DNA of 58,874 nt. It comes from Oscillatoriales cyanobacterium. Its GTDB lineage: Bacteria; Cyanobacteriota; Cyanobacteriia; Cyanobacteriales; Microcoleaceae. Numbering within the stretch: position 1 is the stretch's first letter; the number at the start of each line of letters is the position of its first letter. The DNA is taken from NCBI GenBank assembly GCA_004294385.1, contig REAP01000071.1, positions 1-58,874 of the forward strand. The letters are read 5' to 3'. The translations under genes and the position numbers were made by a program. Positions 43,833-51,436 of this stretch are shown here, piece by piece. Under the pieces are notes generated by a model that saw only the letters and a list, made by a program, of their open reading frames with translations, did no database searches and had not been told where the DNA came from.

Positions 43833-45942
43833 ACAGGAAGGCAAATTAGAGGAGGCGATCGCCTCTTACCGCCAAGCGATCGACCAAAACCCCAACTTTT
43901 ATTTGTCTCACCACAACTTAGGGGAAGCGTTGGCTAAACTTGAGCGGTGGGAGGAAGCCGTTACTTTCTACGATCGCGCTATTCAACTCAACCCTAATTC
44001 GGTTTGGTCTTATTACAATTTAGGGGAAGCCTTGGCAAAACTCTGTCGGTGGGAAGATGCGATCGCCTCCTACCGCCGCGCCCTTGAGCTTTCCCCTGAT
44101 TTTTATAGATTTTACAGCAGCTTGGGGGCCGCCCTATGCAAACATGGCCTCCGCGAAGCAGCAGCAGCCTTGTACTGTCAAGCTGCGGAATCCTTGGTAA
44201 AACAGCAGCGGTGGGATGAAGCGGAAAGTTGTTACCTTCAGGCGATTAAGCTCAATCCATCAGTTAAGGATGACTACCGCAATTTAACAGAAACCCTGAC
44301 AAAACAGCAGCAGCTTGAAATTGCGATCGCCACCACTCGCAAAGCCATTAAACTCGCACCAGAAAATGCTGAACTTCACTGCCAATTAGGGAAAATATTA
44401 ACACAGCCAAATCGACGGATAGAGGCAATTGAGAGTTATCAAAAAGCGATCGCCCTCAACTTTAACTTAGAAGAAGCACATATCAACCTTGTCAACTTAC
44501 TGATAGAGCAAGCTGAAATAGATGAGGGTAAGCAAAAACAAAACACACCCTCTTTAGAGCAAGAGGCACTTTTCAACCTCGGAAATTTACTAATACAGCA
44601 AGGCAAGCTAGAAGAAGCAATTGAGATTTACCAAAGAGCGATCGCCATAAAACCCAATTGGACAGCAGCTTACCTCAAGCTAGTAGAAGCTCACATGAAA
44701 AAGAGCTGGAATTTTTACGATGTTGGCAAATTACACGAATCAATCAACTCTACGGAACGTGCGATCGACATATATAACTCTCAGCTTGAAAAGCATCCCC
44801 TAGGAAATTTAGGTATTCGCTTCATAACCCCCGAATATTTCACAAACTGGCCCTGGTTAGGCGCGATCGGCCACCTAGCTCTCAATATAGATATTTATAT
44901 CAAGATGGGTATTCTCGGTTGGCGACCTCAACACCACACAATTCTTTTAGCTCCTCCCGAACAAGTCATTAACCCCTGTTTGCTCAACTACTGGCGGCGC
45001 TATCTCCACATTATCACCGACCCCTCCCTCATTGAGCGCCTGCTGCCATTAGCAAAGACTATGCGGTGCTTAGAACATACCCTTTTCCACGTAAAAATTG
45101 CCCAAGGACAGATGGTAGATGTCAGTTATGCTTTCTCAGTAGTTCAGAAACAGTGGGAAGCAGAAAAACGTCCGCCACTGCTGACGTTATCACCATCAGA
45201 TTATGAGCGAGGGTGTAACTGTTTGCAAGACCTTGGCGTACCTAAAAATGCCTGGTTTGTTTGTCTCCACGTCCGAGAAGATGGCTTCCGAGCAGAAGGA
45301 ATGATTACCCACCGCAGTGCTGATGTTAATACTTACTTATTAGCGATCGAGTCGATCGTAGCGCTTGGTGGCTGGGTGATCCGTATGGGCGATCCTACCA
45401 TGAAACCCCTACAACCTAGGTCACAGGTAATTGACTACGTTCACACTGGCGCAAAAAGCGATTGGATGGATGTTTTTCTTTCTACTTCCTGTCGCTTCTT
45501 TCTCGGCAGCGCTTCAGGTCTTGTCAGTATTCCCTTGATTTTTGGCGTTCCCTGCGCTTTAACTAATATGTGGCCCATTTCAGCACGTTCACCGTCAAGT
45601 CAGGATTTATTCATCCCCAAGCTTGCTTGGTCTGAAGTTGAAAATCGCTATCTCACCTTTGAAGAAGCACTAGCACCTCGCTTCTTTTTCAACCTCAACA
45701 GCAAACTTCTTTACTCGTGGGGCATTAAAGTGGTGGATAATACGCCAGAGGAGATTAATGACTTGGTGCTGGAAATGCTCGATCGGCTAGAGGGTAAAGT
45801 GCAGTATACAGAAGAAGACGAAATTTTACAGCAGGAGTTCAACTCTCTGCCAACACCTTATGGGCCGAGTGCTTTCAATAGCCGGATGGGACGATCTTTT
45901 TTGCATAATTATCATGATTCAAAACGGAAACCAATTGCTTAA
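43795..45942 (+). CDS. TPR-glycosyltransferase (TIGR04372-like)
   Basis: A 715-residue protein, paralogue of the one at 30472. The N-terminal TPR array starts MTASYFQSANQLKQEGKLEEAI, closely matching the caps at 27886 and 30472, which supports this start although it lies within the end of gmhA. The C-terminal part (about 340-715) is the same TIGR04372-like glycosyltransferase: FVCLHVREDGF, GGWVIRMGDPTMKPLQP, KSDWMDVFLSTSCRFFLGS, DNTPEEIND. It lacks the DUF4214 insert of its paralogue. The 38-nt overlap with gmhA implies coupled translation and a link between heptose supply and transfer. Confidence 0.83.
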   Translation: MTASYFQSANQLKQEGKLEEAIASYRQAIDQNPNFYLSHHNLGEALAKLERWEEAVTFYDRAIQLNPNSVWSYYNLGEALAKLCRWEDAIASYRRALELSPDFYRFYSSLGAALCKHGLREAAAALYCQAAESLVKQQRWDEAESCYLQAIKLNPSVKDDYRNLTETLTKQQQLEIAIATTRKAIKLAPENAELHCQLGKILTQPNRRIEAIESYQKAIALNFNLEEAHINLVNLLIEQAEIDEGKQKQNTPSLEQEALFNLGNLLIQQGKLEEAIEIYQRAIAIKPNWTAAYLKLVEAHMKKSWNFYDVGKLHESINSTERAIDIYNSQLEKHPLGNLGIRFITPEYFTNWPWLGAIGHLALNIDIYIKMGILGWRPQHHTILLAPPEQVINPCLLNYWRRYLHIITDPSLIERLLPLAKTMRCLEHTLFHVKIAQGQMVDVSYAFSVVQKQWEAEKRPPLLTLSPSDYERGCNCLQDLGVPKNAWFVCLHVREDGFRAEGMITHRSADVNTYLLAIESIVALGGWVIRMGDPTMKPLQPRSQVIDYVHTGAKSDWMDVFLSTSCRFFLGSASGLVSIPLIFGVPCALTNMWPISARSPSSQDLFIPKLAWSEVENRYLTFEEALAPRFFFNLNSKLLYSWGIKVVDNTPEEINDLVLEMLDRLEGKVQYTEEDEILQQEFNSLPTPYGPSAFNSRMGRSFLHNYHDSKRKPIA

Positions 45943-45997
45943 AGCAATCATAATTCGATCCGAAGTCTTGTCTCATTGGTAATTGGTAATTGCTGAG

Positions 45998-46078
45998 GAG
46001 TTTTGAGTTTTAAGATTGGTTCGTGACTCTCATTGCGTAGCGCCGTGAGTGAATTTTCAATCTTTTAACTCAAAACTC
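45998..46078. terminator. Long hairpin between convergent genes
   Basis: Arms GAGTTTTGAGTTTTAAGATTG minus last base (45998-46018) and CAATCTTTTAACTCAAAACT plus C (46058-46078) pair over 21 nt with two mismatches; the loop holds a smaller GACTC/GAGTG-type stem. It lies between the convergent TPR genes ending at 45942 and 46097 and can serve as a terminator for both. Confidence 0.7.
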
Positions 46079-46096
46079 TTGGACTCAAAACAATCC

Positions 46097-47011
46097 TTAA
46101 GGCTTCGGTAACGCACCTTCAGGAGTCGGGGAAGCCGCCGGTTCGGGACTCGCTTTCTGGGCCGCAGGAGAAGGCTTTGGAGCATCGCTAGCTAACTGAT
46201 TGATTTGGTCTTTGTAGTTAGGAGGAGCTAATTCAGTAGCCTTAGCAAACAATGTTTTTGCTTCATCTGTTTTGCCCTGTTCCTTGAATACGATCGCCTT
46301 TGCTAGAGTTGGGCGAAAATCCTTGGGATTAGCCTTGGCCGATTCGTCATAAATCGCGATCGCCTCCTCAAACCGCTTCCCCACAGCATAAACCTGTCCC
46401 AAAATCAACTGCACCGAAGTTACATCAACACTTCCCGGTTTTGCCAGATTCGCAGCCGGAGCAGCCTTCAGCGTATCTTGCAACAGCCCGATCGCAGCTT
46501 CCGGCCGCTGCTGCACCAACAGCAAATTCACCAACCCCTGCAAAGCCTTAATTTCCCCAGGCTTAGACGCTAAAATTGACCGATAAGCCTGAGCCGCCCC
46601 TTCGCGATCGCCCGTGCGTTCCTTCGCCTGAGCCAGCAAAACCCCATATTCAGTAGTTTCAGGATTCAGCTTAGCCAACTTTTCCAAAGGCCCCACCACA
46701 TCCTTAATGTCTCCCACACCTTGTCCGATCAGCTCCAGTCGCACCTGCAACAGTCCGCGCAAAGCCGTTACATTGTCAGCTTCCCGCTGCAAAACCAATT
46801 CATAACCCCTCGCCTGAGCTTGCAGCAACTCAGATTGCTTTTCCCCACTCGCCGCCGTTTGAGTAGGCGTTGGAGTTGACCTACTCTGGGTTTGGTTACT
46901 CCTAGCAAGACTCTCCAAAATTGGCGGAATCAGAGAAAATCCCACAAAAGCGATGACCGCCAGCAGCACCACTACACTAATTAACCCACGACGCTTGTTT
47001 GCTTTTTCCAT
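46097..47011 (-). CDS. Membrane-anchored TPR protein
   Basis: Basic N-terminus (MEKANKRRG), then one transmembrane helix (about 10-33, ISVVVLLAVIAFVGFSLIPP), a Ser/Thr/Gln linker, TPRs (about 65-265, e.g. GYELVLQREADNVTALRGLL), and an Ala/Pro tail. It is probably anchored in the plasma or thylakoid membrane with the TPR part outside the cytoplasm or in the lumen; topology is not certain. TPRs mediate protein contacts, partner unknown. It faces the glycan locus across a shared terminator and need not belong to it. Confidence 0.8.
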   Translation of the reverse strand: MEKANKRRGLISVVVLLAVIAFVGFSLIPPILESLARSNQTQSRSTPTPTQTAASGEKQSELLQAQARGYELVLQREADNVTALRGLLQVRLELIGQGVGDIKDVVGPLEKLAKLNPETTEYGVLLAQAKERTGDREGAAQAYRSILASKPGEIKALQGLVNLLLVQQRPEAAIGLLQDTLKAAPAANLAKPGSVDVTSVQLILGQVYAVGKRFEEAIAIYDESAKANPKDFRPTLAKAIVFKEQGKTDEAKTLFAKATELAPPNYKDQINQLASDAPKPSPAAQKASPEPAASPTPEGALPKP

Positions 47012-47762
47012 AATTCAACTATTTCAGATACATTTAATCCGGCAAATCCAGGACTAAGCCAGAATCAGCCGTGTATGGCAAGACGCGTGAAAGCTGCAAG
47101 CTCTCCCGTCAAGGAGGTACACCCTAGCTAACTGTTGTAATCGCTAGAGGGTTTTTTGTTTCCGGTCTACATACAGTACCAGTTTTTACCTAATTATTCA
47201 AGAAGTTTCTAGAAAATCATTTACTTTGCATCAACAGTTTAAGATTTACTATTTTCTGAGTTAGATATTTAGTCCACTGCCTGCAAGCCATCTGACGAAG
47301 TAACCTTTTGCTTGCAGCTAATATGGTAACAGACCCACAACTCCATGCTAGCCAAACAATTTTGGACACTCAGACTCGCAGCCCCAAGGTGCGTCGTCCG
47401 TCCAATTTACTCTGGTTTAGCTAAAAATTACCAAAAATATGGCGGATCAGCCCGTTCGGTAATTGGATTAAGTAAAATAGGCAAGCTGAATATCCTAAAT
47501 GCTATTAGCCAGCAACTCCAACCACAGCGCGATCGGCTCGTGCGATCGGTCAGCAACTCCCAAAGTCTTTGGCAACAAGGATTTTAGTAGCCAGCCAACC
47601 GATCGGCATTCTTACCACGCATTGTAAAGTTGGCGTTGACGGGTCACAACCAGACCTCCGGGCCCAGTGCCCGCCTGTCAGGTGCTAGTAGTGTTGAAAG
47701 CAGTTTTTTCAGTTTATTCCTAATTTCCCTTAAGGGATGTGTCTCCGCTGCAAGGAGTTTTT
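47012..47762. other. Intergenic region, divergent promoters
   Basis: About 750 nt between divergent genes with no gene I can support. A weak hairpin CCCTAGC...GCTAGAGGG followed by T6 lies at about 47111-47146 on the plus strand and looks like a terminator without an obvious upstream gene, so a small RNA ending there is possible. A small 80-codon plus-strand frame (47345-47587) has no ribosome site. The last 120 nt contain GC-rich hairpin-prone sequence (GGGCCCAGTGCCCGCC) and are probably the leader of the next gene. Confidence 0.35.
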
Positions 47763-49004
47763 ATGAACCCCTCTCCAAACCGCTCTTCCAAATCGCCCAA
47801 ATCTACTTCAACTCGGAAGGATCAGCCGAGCGAACTGGCCGTCAATCCGCCCAAAGATCCAGTTTCCGTTCCTGAGACACCAGACGAAAGTCCGGTGCCT
47901 TCGGCGTTGGCTACACCTGTTGACGAAAATCAACCGCCAACACCAACAGACGCCCCAGCGTCCAAGGACACGCTGCAACGACCGCTTTACAGTTCTGCCC
48001 CCAAGGAGAAAGCAAAGCCAACAGATCCACCCAGTGATCCTCCTGCACTCTCAAAGCCAGTAGTACCTGCGATATCGGTCAAGAATACTCCAGCACTCGC
48101 AGTCACTGCGCCCGTCACCGCAGAATCGGCGGCTCAGGAAAGTCCAGCCACCGATGACATACCCGCTGTCATGCGCCAACATCCGATTCCACCCCCCAGC
48201 GAACCCCGGCAGTACCGAGCTGTTGGTTTGGTGCGGGGCCGCTACACTCAATCTGAAGAGCATTTCACGCGAGGTATGCTCATAGCGGCCGACGGAACTG
48301 CCATCGACGCGGTTTTGTTGGGTAGAGTCATGAGTTTGGTCAAAAATCACCTGGACTTGGAACAAGAACACCTGTGGGTGGTCTATCCCCGCACCAGGCA
48401 AGAAGATGGTAACTTGCACGCCCAGATTATGGGAGTTTGGGAACCTGAAACACTCAAGAAACCTTCGGAACCGTCCTCTGATGAGGAAAGTCAAGACATC
48501 GGAGAAATTGAGAGCAGTAGTGAAGCATCGATCGCAACTTTGCCACCCTCTGAACCTGATGTTGAAGATGGCTATTTTTCGATTAGAGGCGAGGTAATCT
48601 ATCAATCCCAAGATCAAGAAAAGTACGTCATCGTCAAGATTAAGCAAGCTCCCCGCAAGAATGACGAAAACAAGATGAAGTTTTTTAAGTTGAAACTGAA
48701 GGGGGATTTAGCAACAAAGGCGATCGGATTTTTCTGGGATTTCCACGTCAAATTGCAGGCTGACAGTCTGATGATTCAGCAGGCTAACAATATTGGCGCA
48801 CTACCGATCAAAAAGCGGAAATTTCCCCCCGGTGAAAAACCAGGTGGCTTCAGAGGAGGAGGAAATAAACGTCCATATACTCCTAGACCAACTGGTGACG
48901 GCCCTCGTTCAGAGCGTCCGAACATCAAGCCCTCAGCCGGAGTGCCCCCAGTCCCCAAGGAACCCCTTGCTAAGCCGGTGAAGAAACCTAAGCCTGTTGA
49001 GTAG
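47763..49004 (+). CDS. Proline-rich conserved protein, unknown function
   Basis: A 413-residue protein that I do not assign to a named family. Residues 1-150 are Pro/Ser/Ala-rich and probably disordered. A folded part follows, with YRAVGLVRGRYTQSEEHFT, LLGRVMSLVKNHLDLEQEHLW and, after an acidic linker, GYFSIRGEVIYQSQDQEKY and KFFKLKLKGDL. The tail is basic, Gly/Pro/Lys-rich (FRGGGNKRPYTPRPT), as in nucleic-acid-associated proteins. ATG 47763 has AAGGAG five nt ahead; a longer frame begins at 47739. A possible RNA- or DNA-linked role is only suggested by the basic tail. Confidence 0.8.
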   Translation: MNPSPNRSSKSPKSTSTRKDQPSELAVNPPKDPVSVPETPDESPVPSALATPVDENQPPTPTDAPASKDTLQRPLYSSAPKEKAKPTDPPSDPPALSKPVVPAISVKNTPALAVTAPVTAESAAQESPATDDIPAVMRQHPIPPPSEPRQYRAVGLVRGRYTQSEEHFTRGMLIAADGTAIDAVLLGRVMSLVKNHLDLEQEHLWVVYPRTRQEDGNLHAQIMGVWEPETLKKPSEPSSDEESQDIGEIESSSEASIATLPPSEPDVEDGYFSIRGEVIYQSQDQEKYVIVKIKQAPRKNDENKMKFFKLKLKGDLATKAIGFFWDFHVKLQADSLMIQQANNIGALPIKKRKFPPGEKPGGFRGGGNKRPYTPRPTGDGPRSERPNIKPSAGVPPVPKEPLAKPVKKPKPVE

Positions 49005-49050
49005 TGAACCGATTTGAGATGTGATACCAATTCCGGTTGCACCGGAATGA

Positions 49051-49092
49051 CAGTTGACAGTTGACAGTTGACAGTTGACAGTTGACAGTTGA
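49051..49092. repeat. Heptanucleotide tandem repeat (CAGTTGA x6)
   Basis: Six perfect CAGTTGA units plus a partial one, directly after an ATTCCGGTTGCACCGGAAT palindrome (49028-49048). The unit is the same class as GTTGACT at 10879. It adjoins the inverted-repeat element at 49092-49231. Confidence 0.92.
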
Positions 49093-49231
49093 CAGTTATA
49101 GCAACCGCCAAGGTGGTTAGGATACTTCCGGTCACTGAGCCCAACGGCTGCGTTTATCCTGAGCGTAGTCGAAGGGCTCAGGGCGACGCTCCGCTCAATG
49201 ACCAAAGCGCCTTGGCGACTGCTATAACTGT
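49092..49231. mobile_element. 140-bp element with 22-nt terminal inverted repeats (MITE-like)
   Basis: The left end ACAGTTATAGCAACCGCC... (49092-49113) and right end ...GGCGACTGCTATAACTGT (49210-49231) are complementary at 20 of 22 positions. An inner pair GGTCACTGAGC / GCTCAATGACC and a copy of the dispersed CTGAGCGTAGTCGAAGG repeat lie inside, so the whole block can fold as a long hairpin. No coding capacity. A target duplication is not evident because the left end merges with the heptad array. Confidence 0.55.
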
Positions 49232-49291
49232 TGGGGGAGTTTTAGCCAAAATTCTTCAATCCAAAATCTAAAATCGCCAATCTAAAATCGT

Positions 49292-50467
49292 CTATTCCAG
49301 CCTGACTTGCGCCCCCCAGACATCCTGTGGCAGAAATACTCTGTCTGCTGGTAGAGGAGCAACTGGGGCCGTGAGCGTAAATTGACCAGCTTCAATTTGC
49401 TGCTTCAATTCCAAAGCTACCTGTCTGGAAAGAAACATACTCGCTAGGGGGGCTGCCCGCACGGGTTTGCCCTCGATCAAAATGCGACCGGTTTTTAATT
49501 GAGCATAACTAACTAAACCGAAGGTAGGACGAACGCGCCGGGGGATAGAGAAATCTACCACCGGCGCTACTATTTTTTTGTCTGATACTGCACAATGCGC
49601 CACGACGGTTTCGTTTAAGACAGGAAAGGGGATGCCGATTCCCAGCATCAGTGATGGGCCGTAGTTTTTGAAGTAGCAGCCTCGTACCCATTTGGAATTC
49701 ATCTGTTTGGCGTCGCCGATGAGTGCCAGGGTAGCGGCCGGGCCGATGGGCGTGCGGTTGGGCTGCCGTTTTTGCAGCGGAAAGTGTTGTGTGCCTTCCC
49801 AGGTGATGTAGCCCTGAGCGCCTCCTAGGAAGATTCTGGTGCCAATGCCGATGAGTTCGAGGTCGGGGTCATTTAGTAGGGGAGACATGGCTCCTCCGCT
49901 CGAATAGACGGCGTTACCGAGGTTTGGTTGTAGGGGGCCGAGGTAGGTGAATAATGGTCGATCGCCCCCATTGACACCAACAATAAAGTTTTGATATGCG
50001 TTGCGGGGATTGAATAAATAAAACTGGTTGATGGTATCGCGGGTAATGGTCGTTTCAAAGGAAGCGCGGGGATAACAGTCTGTGACTTGTCCTAGGGCGC
50101 GCAACTGCACGGGTTTACCAGCAATCAGATCTTCGATGACGTGTCCGCCGCCTCGTTCGCGGGATTCTTCGCCGTCTTCGGCTACTTGGGTCGCTCCCAG
50201 GTACAGGTCTACTGCCCCAAAGCCGGAATAGGCTAAAACGCCGTCTAGCCAGCACTGACGGATTTTTATGGGAGGATCTGTGTGGCCAAGGTTGATGATT
50301 GCGCCTGATGATTCCATCGGCTCGAAGGTGCCGGTGGTGATGACATCGACTTCTTTGGCGGCTTGGGTAATGCTGGTTTCTTGGACTCGGTTTTTGAGTT
50401 CTTCGATTGTCCAGACTGTGGCTTTGCCTTGAGTAATTTTATCGTTAATTTCGTCGATCGTTCGCAT
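49292..50467 (-). CDS. Homocysteine biosynthesis protein (DUF39 / HcyBio)
   Basis: A 391-residue member of the DUF39 family (COG1900). Methanogen relatives (Methanosarcina MA1821) take part in making homocysteine from aspartate semialdehyde and sulfide. Family stretches are RTIDEINDKITQGKATVWT, AAKEVDVITTGTFEP, INLGHTDPPIKI, and YGPSLMLGIGIPFPVL. Cysteines at 72 and 131 are present; 131 is a good candidate for the persulfide-forming residue of the family, while the segment MESSG seems to lack a cysteine I would expect near 52-54. No NIL-ferredoxin partner gene is adjacent. The start is preceded by heptad repeats and has no clear ribosome site. Confidence 0.85.
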   Translation of the reverse strand: MRTIDEINDKITQGKATVWTIEELKNRVQETSITQAAKEVDVITTGTFEPMESSGAIINLGHTDPPIKIRQCWLDGVLAYSGFGAVDLYLGATQVAEDGEESRERGGGHVIEDLIAGKPVQLRALGQVTDCYPRASFETTITRDTINQFYLFNPRNAYQNFIVGVNGGDRPLFTYLGPLQPNLGNAVYSSGGAMSPLLNDPDLELIGIGTRIFLGGAQGYITWEGTQHFPLQKRQPNRTPIGPAATLALIGDAKQMNSKWVRGCYFKNYGPSLMLGIGIPFPVLNETVVAHCAVSDKKIVAPVVDFSIPRRVRPTFGLVSYAQLKTGRILIEGKPVRAAPLASMFLSRQVALELKQQIEAGQFTLTAPVAPLPADRVFLPQDVWGAQVRLE

Positions 50468-50785
50468 ATATTTTAGATTTTGGATTTTGGATTTTAGATT
50501 TTGAATTGATTGATTTTAATTTTGGATTGATTGATTTTGGATTTTTGCAGGAGCGAAATGCAGTTTTGGCGATCGGGCAATAGTTTGAGATAAAAGAAAT
50601 ATATTATAACTGAGATATTGTACCATTCTCAATCAGCCTTTTATGAACAGGCTTTCCGGCCTGCTCCACAAGAAAATTAACTCTTTGTGGAACAGGCCGG
50701 AAAGCCTGTTCTTGATATATGATGCAAGATGTGAGCTATAACAGATATAAGAATAATATCATAAATCAAATAAAAGGCGATCGCT
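50468..50785. repeat. Heptad tract and hairpin element upstream of DUF39 and Uma2 genes
   Basis: At 50470-50504 five heptads of the form ATTTTRG/ATTTTGA end 3 nt from the DUF39 start codon. At 50613-50715 lies the second copy of the 100-bp element of 12911-13012, with different hairpin cores (AACAGGCTTT/CCGGCCTG and AACAGGCC/GGCCTGTT-like arms). The remainder is AT-rich and may hold promoters for both divergent genes. No gene seen. Confidence 0.8.
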
Positions 50786-51336
50786 ATGACTCAAGCTGTA
50801 TCAACAAAACCAGTCACCTTTGATGAATTTATCGACTGGTATCCCGAAAATTCAGAAAACCGTTACGAACTGCACAATGGAGCTATTGTTGAAATGCCTA
50901 AAGCCACCGGAGAACACTCAGAAGTATCTGGCTTCCTGATTGCTGAGCTCAACTTTGAAATCAGACGACTAAGACTTCCCTACTTCGTGCCCAAAGAATG
51001 CGTGGTCAAAGCTGATAATGAGCTATCTGGCTACGAACCAGATGCGATCGTTTTGGACAGGCAAGGGACGGACAGCGAACCGAGATGGAAAAAGCAATCT
51101 ATCATTACAATGGGTAGTTCTGTCCGGCTAATTGTCGAAGTTGTCAGTACCAATTGGCGGGATGATTACGCTATATTGGCAATCCGAAACAACCGACTTT
51201 TTTTGTTCACCATTTGGTTGATGGCGAATATCAGTCCAGTCAGTTTCGGGGGGAAGATAGGATTTTATCGCCCACATTTCCCCAATTGAATTTGACTGTT
51301 CAACAAATTTTTAGTGCGGGACGAGATGTGGCTTAA
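50786..51336 (+). pseudogene. Uma2 family nuclease, decayed by a 79-bp deletion
   Basis: Related to the intact Uma2 (DUF820) genes at 52667 and 56192. The first 129 residues are good (FDEFIDWYPENSENRYELH, EPDAIVLDRQ, LIVEVVSTNWRDDYA). After GCT at 51170-51172 only 5 nt separate it from GGCAATCCG, where intact copies have 84 nt, a net loss of 79 nt. The frame shifts, and the apparent protein ends with unrelated residues at 51289. Read in the +2 frame, the original end is still visible (GNPKQPTF, LVDGEYQ, LNLTVQQIFSAGRD) down to TAA 51334-51336. The lost part includes the conserved lysine region and EYWIVDY. Confidence 0.85.
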
Positions 51337-51344
51337 AATGTTAA

Positions 51345-51436
51345 GTTGCACCGGAATGGTAGAGTCCAAGGCAGTGCCGTGTCCCTACCCAAAATAACAT
51401 TGTAGGGACACGGCACGTGCAGTCTCCTCATTTCGG
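51345..51436. repeat. About 80-90 bp dispersed element (copy 1)
   Basis: Contains GTTGCACCGGAATG, AGAGTCCAAGGCAGTGCCGT, and the inverted pair GCCGTGTCCCTAC / GTAGGGACACGGC. Nearly the same block lies at 56058-56139, and a reversed relative at 43055-43140. It starts 9 nt after the Uma2 pseudogene and runs to the 3' end of the AI-2E permease gene. Confidence 0.85.

Noticed and set aside
47345..47587. 80-codon plus-strand frame
   Set aside because: No ribosome site, no family resemblance; possible but unsupported.
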